Below are positions 56,829 through 64,000 of a stretch of 64,000 bases of DNA, piece after piece. Positions within the stretch are counted from its first letter, which is position 1. Each line of letters starts with the position of its first letter. The notes under the pieces are model-generated. The model saw only the letters and a program-made list of their open reading frames with translations. It ran no database searches and was not told where the DNA came from. The translations under genes and the position numbers were made by a program. Origin of the DNA: Psychrobacter sp. JCM 18900 (GTDB lineage Bacteria > Pseudomonadota > Gammaproteobacteria > Pseudomonadales > Moraxellaceae); NCBI RefSeq assembly GCF_904846625.1, contig NZ_CAJHBL010000003.1, positions 558,001 to 622,000 on the forward strand, given 5' to 3'.

Positions 56829-57629
56829 ATGAGCCAAGCTAAATCAAGCTTTTCACTCAGACGACAGTTGAGCCGAGGCAGACAGGTTGCTGGTATGACC
56901 ACGACCATGGTCGGCGGCATACGCGCAGCAAAGCGTATCGGTGCATTTAAACAACCACCACGCGAAACCCTACCACGCTATATCCAGACATTCTGCCGCA
57001 AGATGGCAGGCTCTTTTGGGGTAAAAGTAGTAGAAGTGGAACCTGTAGAGCAGTTCCATGGTTTGTGGGTATCGAATCACGTATCATGGATGGATATTCC
57101 TGTCGTTGGTACTGTGAGCCCAGCGTTCTTTTTATCCAAGGCTGAAATCGGTGAATGGCCTGTATTTGGCAAACTTGCTCATGCCGCAGGGACGCTTTTC
57201 ATCGAGCGCGGCTCCGGTGATGCAAGCTCAGTATCGGCACAGATTGCTGACTTTCTAGCCAAAGGTTTTTCGATTATTTTCTTCCCTGAGGCGACCACCA
57301 CCAGTGGTAAAAAAGTAAAGCGCATTCATGGAACATTGCTGCAAGCAGCCATAGATGCTGATGTGCCTATCAGACCGATCATCATCGCTTATGTCAATAA
57401 AGACGGCACATTAAGCGACGCATTGCCATACTATGGTAAGCTGACGATGAAAGAAAGCATGAAGAAAGTACTCGATAGCAAAAACGTGACCGCTTATGTA
57501 TTGCCACTCGCGCCTATAGATCCAGAAGGTCGTAACAAAAGCGAGCTTACCAATTTATTACAAGCACGCATGAATGAAGGACTAGCAGATCTACATTCAA
57601 GAGTCCTTAGCGCACCAGTTGAAGACTGA
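56829..57629 (+). CDS. 1-acyl-glycerol-3-phosphate acyltransferase (PlsC-like)
   Basis: A 266-residue acyltransferase that should acylate a lysophospholipid at the inner membrane. The catalytic HX4D motif is SNHVSWMDIPV. The second block is GTLFIERGSGDASSVSAQI, and the third is IIFFPEATTTSGKKVKRIHG, where the usual EGTR reads EATTTSG. P-x-IRP follows in VPIRPIIIAY. The N-terminus is basic (FSLRRQLSRGRQ). The ATG at 56829 is preferred because AGGG lies five bases upstream; an in-frame ATG at 56817 overlaps that ribosome site. The exact substrate, phosphatidic acid precursor or ornithine lipid, is uncertain. Confidence 0.88.
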   Translation: MSQAKSSFSLRRQLSRGRQVAGMTTTMVGGIRAAKRIGAFKQPPRETLPRYIQTFCRKMAGSFGVKVVEVEPVEQFHGLWVSNHVSWMDIPVVGTVSPAFFLSKAEIGEWPVFGKLAHAAGTLFIERGSGDASSVSAQIADFLAKGFSIIFFPEATTTSGKKVKRIHGTLLQAAIDADVPIRPIIIAYVNKDGTLSDALPYYGKLTMKESMKKVLDSKNVTAYVLPLAPIDPEGRNKSELTNLLQARMNEGLADLHSRVLSAPVED

Positions 57630-57688
57630 TTATTTACAGTTGAACTAGTTAGAGTTGAACTAGTGTAGCTAATCTCAGCCAGTCAATA

Positions 57689-57723
57689 AAAGGGCGCAAA
57701 TCGAAACGATTTGCGCCCTTTTC
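57689..57723. terminator. Bidirectional terminator between the acyltransferase and tas genes
   Basis: AAAGGGCGCAAATCG-AAA-CGATTTGCGCCCTTT is a perfect long stem with a three-base loop. Confidence 0.93.
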
Positions 57724-57802
57724 TATAGGAAAATTAATAGAGCGAGCATAATGTCATTTATTCAGCAGGCTGTATTAACATCCAGTCTCTATAAAAGACC
57801 AA

Positions 57803-58843
57803 CTATGGCGATGGATTAGGTTGCTGTGTATGCACCGCTTCAATCGCTTCTAAGACATCTGCCGTTAGCTCCACATTGACACTATCGATGTTTGATTTGA
57901 GTTGCTCGGTCGTCGTCGCTCCAATGATGTTACTGGTGACAAAGTGACGAGAGTTTACGAAAGCCAATGACATCTGTGCCATGTCTAAACCTGCATCAGC
58001 AGCTATCTTGGCATATTGCTCAGTGGCTGATTTGGCCTGCTCATTCACATAACGACCGAAACGATCGTACATGGTGAGACGTGCGCCAGTTGGACGTTTA
58101 CCATCAAGGTATTTGCCAGACAATACACCAAACCCAAGCGGTGAATACGCAAGTAGACCAACGTTTTCACGATGGGCAATCTCAGCCATACCAACTTCGT
58201 ATAAACGATTCAATAAGCTATATGGGTTTTGCACGGTAAGTGGTGGAATTAGGCCATTTTTATCTGCTTCCCATAGATAGCGCATCAGTCCCCACGCGGT
58301 ATCATTTGATAGGCCGTAAGCACGAATACGACCTTTTTTGATTTCATCGTTCAACGCTTGAATAGTCTCTAAAAATGGCGTTAAATCGTCTAATGACTGT
58401 GCTGCCATTTCTTCATCATAGCCGCGCTGACCAAAGAAATTCGCTTGACGTTCTGGCCAATGCAGCTGATAGATATCGATATAGTCTGTCTGTAGACGCT
58501 CCAAATTCCCGTCAATAGCGCTGCTAATGTGCTCGGCATTAAAGCGCGTTTGACCATCACGCAAAAAGTTCATTGGCGATATTTTGCTTGCGAGAATGAC
58601 TTTGTCACGCTGTTTGGTCTTGTTAAACCAAGTGCCCATAAAGCGCTCAGTATCACCTTGTTTGTCTTTATCTGGTGGTGACGGGTACATCTCGGCGGTA
58701 TCCCAAAAGTTCACACCTTCACTGAGTGCCATGTCCATTTGTTCATGTGCTTCGGACTCAGTATTTTGCTGTCCCCATGTCATCGTGCCTAAACAGATTT
58801 TAGATACTTTTTCATCGAGTTGCGGTAACGTTTGATACTGCAT
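57803..58843 (-). CDS. tas: Tas-like NADP(H)-dependent aldo/keto reductase
   Basis: A 346-residue aldo/keto reductase, the same length as E. coli Tas. The catalytic tetrad positions are seen: Asp and Tyr in FWDTAEMYPSPPDK, Lys in ILASKIS, and His in IYQLHWPE. The NADP-binding end reads SNIIGATTTEQLKSNI. MTWGQQNTESEAHEQMDMAL at the N-terminus follows the Tas pattern closely. The physiological substrate is unknown. It is a soluble cytoplasmic enzyme, monocistronic by position. Confidence 0.92.
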   Translation of the reverse strand: MQYQTLPQLDEKVSKICLGTMTWGQQNTESEAHEQMDMALSEGVNFWDTAEMYPSPPDKDKQGDTERFMGTWFNKTKQRDKVILASKISPMNFLRDGQTRFNAEHISSAIDGNLERLQTDYIDIYQLHWPERQANFFGQRGYDEEMAAQSLDDLTPFLETIQALNDEIKKGRIRAYGLSNDTAWGLMRYLWEADKNGLIPPLTVQNPYSLLNRLYEVGMAEIAHRENVGLLAYSPLGFGVLSGKYLDGKRPTGARLTMYDRFGRYVNEQAKSATEQYAKIAADAGLDMAQMSLAFVNSRHFVTSNIIGATTTEQLKSNIDSVNVELTADVLEAIEAVHTQQPNPSP

Positions 58844-58943
58844 ATAAGTCTCCCTTTTGGCTGTTTTTATCGATATTAATTTTTATCGTCGTGAGCTTTT
58901 ATCTTAGTTAACGTTTAACGAGTTTTTGATAGTCTTTAAGCGA

Positions 58944-59441
58944 CTACATTAATTTGATGCCTGTGACACCGGGCGGTGTGACTTTAAAGATTTTTACTTT
59001 AAATAATACGTCTTGTCCTGCCAATGGGTGGTTAAAGTCTACTTCGACTTGATCTTCATCGATGGCACTAATCGTACCGGGCAGTGTGTTTTTACCTTTG
59101 TCTTCGAACTCAACCATCATGCCAATTTCTGGATTATCAGCGACTAGCGCAAACTGAGTACGGCTAAAATGTTGGATGTTTTCAGGATTCCACTCACCAA
59201 AAGCTTGCTCTGGCTCAAGGTGTGCGGTACGAGTGTCACCGGCGCGTAGATTCATCAATACTTGCTCGAAACCAGGTAACAAGCTCTCATCACCAATGGT
59301 CAAAGACACAGGTGCATCACGATTAAAGGTTGAGTCGATGATGGTGCCGTTCTCTAGTGAAACTTCAAAGTGCAACTTCACAAGGCTACCATGAGCGATA
59401 CGAGTGTCTTCGTTTGGGTTAATAAATTGAGATTGAGTCAT
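58944..59441 (-). CDS. fkpB: FKBP-type peptidyl-prolyl isomerase SlpA
   Basis: A 165-residue SlpA/FkpB-type isomerase and chaperone. The FKBP part covers LVKLHFEVSLENGTIIDSTFNRDAPVSLTIGDESLLPGFEQVLMNLRAGD, interrupted by the IF chaperone domain (EQAFGEWNPENIQHFSRTQF...VEFEDKG) and closed by VDFNHPLAGQDVLFKVKI. In many gammaproteobacteria it follows lspA and precedes ispH. Here it is separated from lspA by a cold-shock/DUF1294 gene on the opposite strand, and ispH is absent. Confidence 0.94.
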   Translation of the reverse strand: MTQSQFINPNEDTRIAHGSLVKLHFEVSLENGTIIDSTFNRDAPVSLTIGDESLLPGFEQVLMNLRAGDTRTAHLEPEQAFGEWNPENIQHFSRTQFALVADNPEIGMMVEFEDKGKNTLPGTISAIDEDQVEVDFNHPLAGQDVLFKVKIFKVTPPGVTGIKLM

Positions 59442-59615
59442 AATAAAGAGCCATCGGTTGCTAGAATAAAAGAATAGAAAATAATGCGTTGGATTACAGT
59501 GTTTTTAATTGCAGTACTATAGTGTAAGAAATAATAAGTCATCTAAGACCAGATGTAAGCGTCAATAATGTAACGCAGATGGTGTACTATAATTGGCAAT
59601 TCTAAAGGATATGAG

Positions 59616-60293
59616 GTGTCGGTGGTGAATAAACAACAAGGCACTGTCAAAAAATGGCAGGACGATAAAGGGTTTGGCTTTATTGAAACTGAAGCAGGCG
59701 AGTCTGTTTTCTTTCATGTGAGTGAGTTTAAGGCTCAGCGCCGTCCTAATATCGGTGAGGCAGTGGTCTTTAGCATTGGGCAAGATGCGGAGGGACGCAA
59801 GCGAGCCAAGCAAGTACAAGAGCTTGGTTTCGTACAGCAAAAAATGGCACAAAAAAATCAGCAGATCCGTCAGCGCAATCAGAAACGTAGCCATCAGGCG
59901 GAATTTGAAGCGGGTCAAAAGAAACGCTCATTTCTTGGACTGGCTTTTTATGGTGTTTTGGCTTTATTAGCAGCAACAGATAAACTGAGCTGGCTAGTGG
60001 TCGGCTGGTACGTCGTGTTAGGGATTATTACTTATGGCATGTATGCCAAAGACAAAGCTGCTGCGCAAAGTGGCGACTGGCGTACGCCTGAGTCTACACT
60101 GCATATACTAAGCGCGCTTGGTGGTTGGGTAGGCGCGCTATTGGCTCAGACGTATCTGCGTCACAAATCACAAAAGCCTGAGTTTCGAGTGACTTATTAT
60201 TTGACCGTCGTTGTGAACATGGCAGGGTTGCTATTTTTATTGGCAGGTGGCGGGTTAGAGACTGTGACTGACTTATTATCAGAGTTTCTATAA
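59616..60293 (+). CDS. Cold-shock domain / DUF1294 membrane fusion protein
   Basis: A 225-residue protein. The N-terminal cold-shock domain binds single-stranded nucleic acid: RNP1 KGFGFI at residues 18-23 and RNP2 VFFHVS at 31-36. A basic Gln/Arg/Lys linker (about 75-105) leads to two hydrophobic segments, the motif YAKDKAAAQSGDWRTPESTLHILSALGGWVGALLAQ of DUF1294, and a final helix. The combination is a known architecture whose function is not understood. GTG codons at 59616, 59622 and 59625 are all possible; 59616 has AAGGA six bases upstream. Confidence 0.9.
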   Translation: MSVVNKQQGTVKKWQDDKGFGFIETEAGESVFFHVSEFKAQRRPNIGEAVVFSIGQDAEGRKRAKQVQELGFVQQKMAQKNQQIRQRNQKRSHQAEFEAGQKKRSFLGLAFYGVLALLAATDKLSWLVVGWYVVLGIITYGMYAKDKAAAQSGDWRTPESTLHILSALGGWVGALLAQTYLRHKSQKPEFRVTYYLTVVVNMAGLLFLLAGGGLETVTDLLSEFL

Positions 60294-60360
60294 ATAAATA
60301 ATTGCATTCACGATTAGCAGTATTGCTACGTGTATGACGAAAGCATTAAAACGATCGACA

Positions 60361-60399
60361 AAAAAAAGGTGGGTTACGATTACATAACCCACCTTTTTT
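60361..60399. terminator. Bidirectional terminator between the cold-shock fusion gene and lspA
   Basis: AAAAGGTGGGTTA and TAACCCACCTTTT form a long perfect stem with an eight-base loop between convergent genes. Confidence 0.95.
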
Positions 60400-60437
60400 A
60401 TTTATAAGTCAAACGGTATTCATAATACTATTTAAAA

Positions 60438-61094
60438 TTATGACCGTGGCATTTCACGCTTTTTTTCCAAAAACAGCATATCGATGACAATCAATAATAC
60501 ACCAATAGAAATACCGATATCTGCGATATTAAAAATCGGATAATGCCAAACATCAGCATAATGCACATGGATAAAATCAATCACATGACCATGTAATAAG
60601 CGGTCGATTAAATTACCAACTGCACCGCCCAATACTAAGGCTAGACCAAAAGATAACAGCGTGGCTTTGCGTGGTGCTTTAATCAGATAAATGATTAGAA
60701 ACAACGACATGAGTAAAGCCAGTCCTGAAAAAAACCACTTCTGCCAACCGCCAGCATCTGCCAAAAAGCTAAATGCCGCGCCGTAGTTATAAGCCAATGT
60801 CCAATTGAGAAATGGCTCAATCACCGGCACTGGATCATGAAAGGTCAGCTTAGTTTCTGCCAGCCATTTAGTCCACTGATCGATAACGACGATAACCAAT
60901 GCCAATACATACCATACAAAAGCACGACTACCATTGGCCACCAGCTTTGGTGTCCTATTTGTTGACTTGGTCATGCGACTTCTAGGCGTAGTCGAGCTAC
61001 CTGTGGTTGCATGAGCAGGCTTAGGCGAATGATCGACCTTAACCTGCGGCTGCTGGTCATGCTGGCTTTCAGGTGAGTCTGTTGGGTTAGGCAT
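60438..61094 (-). CDS. lspA: Lipoprotein signal peptidase (signal peptidase II)
   Basis: A 218-residue aspartyl membrane protease that cleaves prolipoproteins. It has four transmembrane helices. The catalytic Asp pair lies in [20 protein letters not shown] and [32 protein letters not shown] is the conserved third segment. The first 50 or so residues are a Pro/Gln/His-rich cytoplasmic extension not found in E. coli LspA (164). The ATG at 61094 overlaps the ileS stop by a few bases, implying coupled translation. An internal Met near residue 41 would remove most of the extension. Confidence 0.93.
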   Translation of the reverse strand: MPNPTDSPESQHDQQPQVKVDHSPKPAHATTGSSTTPRSRMTKSTNRTPKLVANGSRAFVWYVLALVIVVIDQWTKWLAETKLTFHDPVPVIEPFLNWTLAYNYGAAFSFLADAGGWQKWFFSGLALLMSLFLIIYLIKAPRKATLLSFGLALVLGGAVGNLIDRLLHGHVIDFIHVHYADVWHYPIFNIADIGISIGVLLIVIDMLFLEKKREMPRS

Positions 61095-63948
61095 AGTGAC
61101 GTACCTCGCCATCGCCACTGACATTGGTTACGCAGCGCGCGCATAGCTCAGGGTGTGCGCTATCTGTACCGATGTCATCACGAATGTGCCAGCAGCGTAC
61201 GCACTTAGTACCAGTAGCCGCACTTACTTGTACCACTAAATCTACAGCCTCTTCGGTATTGGTGTCGGTCGCTTCTTTTGTCTGTGCGATGCTATCAGCA
61301 GGTGCTTCGCTCATTGGCTTTAGTGCAGCGTTACTAGTAATTAGTACAAAACGAAGCTCTTCATCAAGCTTAGCTAGGCTTTCATACATAGCACCGTCAG
61401 CATATAGACTCACGTCGGCAGACAAGTTGGCATTGATGATTTTTTCGCCACGTGCAGTCTCGATATGTTTGTTCACCATGTCTTTTGCGAACATGATGCG
61501 CTGCCAGTCATCATTGCTAATAGCACTTAGCTCAAACGCTGGGAACTCATACCATTCTTGAGTAAATACATAGCCGCCTTTGTCCGAATCACGTTGGTTC
61601 AGCACTTCCCAAGCCTCTTGCGCCGTGAATGATAGGATTGGTGTAATCCAGCGAATCAATGCATGAGTGATATGGTAGATAGCCGTCTGCGCAGAGCGAC
61701 GAGGCTGACCATCTGCCTGCGTGGTGTACTGACGATCCTTGATAATATCTAGATAGAAGCTACCCAAGTCTTGCGAGCAAAACGCCGTCACGTGCTGAGT
61801 GACTTGGTGAAAGTCCATTGCATCGTAAGCACTAATGATTTGCGCTTGTACGGTTTGTGCGCGCTCAATGATGAATTTATCAAGGCTAACCAATTCATTG
61901 ATATCAATGCTATCAGTCGCTGGATTGAAGTCATCAGTATTGGCAAGCAAGAAACGTAGCGTATTACGGATACGGCGATACATATCGATCGCACCTTTAA
62001 AGACCGTCTTACCTGCGCTCATCTCATAACGATAGTCACTCGATGCAATCCACAGACGCAGCATGTCCGCGCCTGTCTTATTGATCTCTTCTTGCGGGGT
62101 GATGATATTGCCAAGTGACTTACTCATCTTGCGACCGTTTTCATCGACCACAAAACCATGCGTCAGTACTTGCTTAAACGGTGGGCGCTCATAAATCGCT
62201 TCTGACGTTAGCAGTGACGTCTGGAACCAACCGCGATGCTGGTCAGAGCCTTCTAGATACATATCAGCTGGATTGGTCAATTCATCACGTTGATCAAGTA
62301 CCGCAAAATGCGTCGTGCCTGAGTCAAACCAAACGTCTAATGTGTCAGTTGCTTTGTCATAGTCAGCGGCTTCACTGCCTAAGAAGTCTTCACAGCTAGC
62401 ATCGAACCAAGCTTCTACGCCGCCTTCATTGATTTTTTGAGCTGCGGTTTCCATCAGCTCAAGCGTGTTTGGATGCAGCTCGCCTGTTTCTTTATGCGTA
62501 AAGAAAGTAATCGGCACGCCCCACGTACGCTGACGCGAGATACACCAGTCAGGGCGACCCGTCATCATTGATTCGATACGGTTTTGTCCCCACGCTGGGG
62601 TCCAGTTGACTGTAGGAATATCAGCAAGCGCGCGAGCACGTAAGCCTTGGGTTTCCATATTGATAAACCACTGAGGCGTAGCACGGAAAATGATTGGCGA
62701 CTTATGACGCCAGCAATGCGGATAGCTATGCTCAATTTTGGTATGGCTGATTAGATGGCCATTATCATGTAGTGCAGCGATGATTTTTGGATTGGCTTTA
62801 TAAATGTGCTCGCCGGCAAATACAGCAGCGTTATCTAAATAAACGCCTGTACCGCTTACTGGGTTTTCTACTGGTAAGTTGTATTTTAGACCAACGATAT
62901 AATCGTCTAAACCGTGACCAGGTGCAGTATGTACCAGACCAGTACCACTATCAGTAGTCACATGGTCGCCCAAGATGAGCGGCACTTGACGGTCTTCAAT
63001 CAGTGGATGCTGGGCATGTAGGCCTTCAAGCTCGCTGCCTGATACAGTTGCTAAGATGCCGTTATTTTCCAGTTTAAGTTCGTTTAGTGCAGTCTCTACA
63101 AGATCCGCTGCGAGTAACAGATTGCCTTTTTCGGTAGCAACCACGCTATAGTTATGCTCTGGATGTACTGAGATAGCCTGGTTGGCAGGTAACGTCCATG
63201 GCGTGGTGGTCCAAATAACAGCAGCGATATTATCTGCGATATCTGCCAATGCGGCTACTTTGTCCGTACCGAGCACATCAAAGCTGACATAGATCGCGTC
63301 AGAGACTTTGTCTTGATATTCTACTTCTGCTTCTGCTAGGGCAGAGCTACAGTCCAAGCACCAGTTAACTGGCTTCATACCGCGAGTCACATGACCATTG
63401 TCATAGATTTTGGCAAGCGCACGTACGATGTTGGCTTCTTGATGGAAGTTCATGGTCAGATAAGGGTTGTCCCAATCACCAAACACACCTAAGCGCTTGA
63501 AGTCTGCCTTTTGCAGTTCAATCTGAGTGCTCGCATATTCGCGGCATAGGCCACGGAATTCGGTCGCAGAAACTTTTTGACCAACTTTACCGACCTTGGC
63601 TTCGACTTTTTGTTCGATTGGCAGACCATGACAATCCCAACCAGGGACATAAGGCGCATCAAATCCTGATAAGGTTTTTGATTTTACAATAATGTCTTTT
63701 AGTACTTTATTGACCGCATGACCCAAGTGAATCTGACCGTTGGCGTATGGAGGGCCATCGTGCAAAATATACTTGGTTGCACCAGCACGCGCCTGACGAA
63801 TTTTACCGTACACGTCATCTGCTTCCCAAGCAGCAAGCCAATCTGGCTCGCGCTTGGCAAGGTTTGCGCGCATCGCAAATGGCGTATCCGCAAGGTTTAG
63901 CGTGTCTTTGTAATCTTGGCTTGGTGTGTCAGTGCTTTTATCAGTCAT
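61087..63948 (-). CDS. ileS: Isoleucyl-tRNA synthetase
   Basis: A 953-residue class Ia synthetase charging tRNA-Ile. The HIGH motif is [16 protein letters not shown], the KMSKS motif is [12 protein letters not shown], and the CP1 editing domain contains [11 protein letters not shown] and [16 protein letters not shown]. The C-terminal zinc site is [10 protein letters not shown]...CARC. The ATG at 63948 (MTDKSTDTP) is chosen over an upstream TTG at 63990 because it fits the family start. It is followed by lspA with overlap, the usual ileS-lspA operon; ribF would be expected just beyond the right edge. Confidence 0.97.
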   Translation of the reverse strand: MTDKSTDTPSQDYKDTLNLADTPFAMRANLAKREPDWLAAWEADDVYGKIRQARAGATKYILHDGPPYANGQIHLGHAVNKVLKDIIVKSKTLSGFDAPYVPGWDCHGLPIEQKVEAKVGKVGQKVSATEFRGLCREYASTQIELQKADFKRLGVFGDWDNPYLTMNFHQEANIVRALAKIYDNGHVTRGMKPVNWCLDCSSALAEAEVEYQDKVSDAIYVSFDVLGTDKVAALADIADNIAAVIWTTTPWTLPANQAISVHPEHNYSVVATEKGNLLLAADLVETALNELKLENNGILATVSGSELEGLHAQHPLIEDRQVPLILGDHVTTDSGTGLVHTAPGHGLDDYIVGLKYNLPVENPVSGTGVYLDNAAVFAGEHIYKANPKIIAALHDNGHLISHTKIEHSYPHCWRHKSPIIFRATPQWFINMETQGLRARALADIPTVNWTPAWGQNRIESMMTGRPDWCISRQRTWGVPITFFTHKETGELHPNTLELMETAAQKINEGGVEAWFDASCEDFLGSEAADYDKATDTLDVWFDSGTTHFAVLDQRDELTNPADMYLEGSDQHRGWFQTSLLTSEAIYERPPFKQVLTHGFVVDENGRKMSKSLGNIITPQEEINKTGADMLRLWIASSDYRYEMSAGKTVFKGAIDMYRRIRNTLRFLLANTDDFNPATDSIDINELVSLDKFIIERAQTVQAQIISAYDAMDFHQVTQHVTAFCSQDLGSFYLDIIKDRQYTTQADGQPRRSAQTAIYHITHALIRWITPILSFTAQEAWEVLNQRDSDKGGYVFTQEWYEFPAFELSAISNDDWQRIMFAKDMVNKHIETARGEKIINANLSADVSLYADGAMYESLAKLDEELRFVLITSNAALKPMSEAPADSIAQTKEATDTNTEEAVDLVVQVSAATGTKCVRCWHIRDDIGTDSAHPELCARCVTNVSGDGEVRHYA

Positions 63949-64000
63949 AGAAGGTATCTTTTTAAAAGGTAGGTTTGTGTGTCGGTTCAAAACCGGATAC

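Overview
This 64 kb window looks like chromosomal DNA of a Psychrobacter-type gammaproteobacterium (family Moraxellaceae). The reasons are the AT-leaning base composition, Acinetobacter/Psychrobacter-like protein families, the barA/gacS - cysM - (exonuclease) - rlmD - relA neighbourhood typical of Pseudomonadales, and several core proteins with long hydrophilic N-terminal extensions. Species cannot be fixed from sequence reading alone. The DNA is mostly core genome; no prophage, insertion sequence, CRISPR array or integrase was seen.

Layout. 1-7.2 kb: the 3' end of an unknown gene, a lipoprotein, an Lrp-type regulator divergent from a RarD-like permease, smpB, coaD, a 2[4Fe-4S] ferredoxin and bioA-bioD. 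7.2-7.9 kb: RNase P RNA and an elongator tRNA-Met, each with its own promoter and terminator. 8.0-16.4 kb: kpsM-kpsT-kpsE-kpsD-kpsC-kpsS, an ABC-transporter-dependent capsule export and Kdo-linker module with no glycan-specific genes next to it. 16.8-24.0 kb: lepA-lepB-DUF4845-rnc-era-recO-pdxJ, a classic translation/secretion/repair run. 24.0-31.4 kb: a pseudopilin, an OmpA/OprF-type porin, typA, mscL, a small exported protein and mutM. 31.4-42.1 kb: relA, rlmD, a PolB-like exonuclease and cysM on the minus strand, divergent from a very long barA/gacS hybrid kinase. 42.4-44.8 kb: a crotonase and a Bcr/CflA exporter.

45.1-49.6 kb holds the most unusual unit: five closely spaced genes for a solute-binding lipoprotein, a membrane-bound CheA-like kinase with PAS, Hpt and ATPase parts but no CheW domain, a single-domain CheY-like regulator, and two tandem CheX-like phosphatases. 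No receptor, CheW, CheR or CheB gene is nearby. It reads as a self-contained ligand-sensing phosphorelay.

50-64 kb: rpsB-tsf, a lytic transglycosylase, lrgA-lrgB, hflX, a PlsC-type acyltransferase preceded by a duplicated near-palindrome, a Tas-like aldo/keto reductase, fkpB, a cold-shock/DUF1294 fusion, and lspA-ileS running off toward the right edge.

Functional links: the envelope is strongly represented (capsule export, OmpA, LepB, LspA, MscL, LrgAB, lytic transglycosylase). So is global regulation (RelA ppGpp synthesis, BarA/Gac signalling, and the CheA-like relay). All functional names rest on recognisable motifs and gene order; no database search was run.
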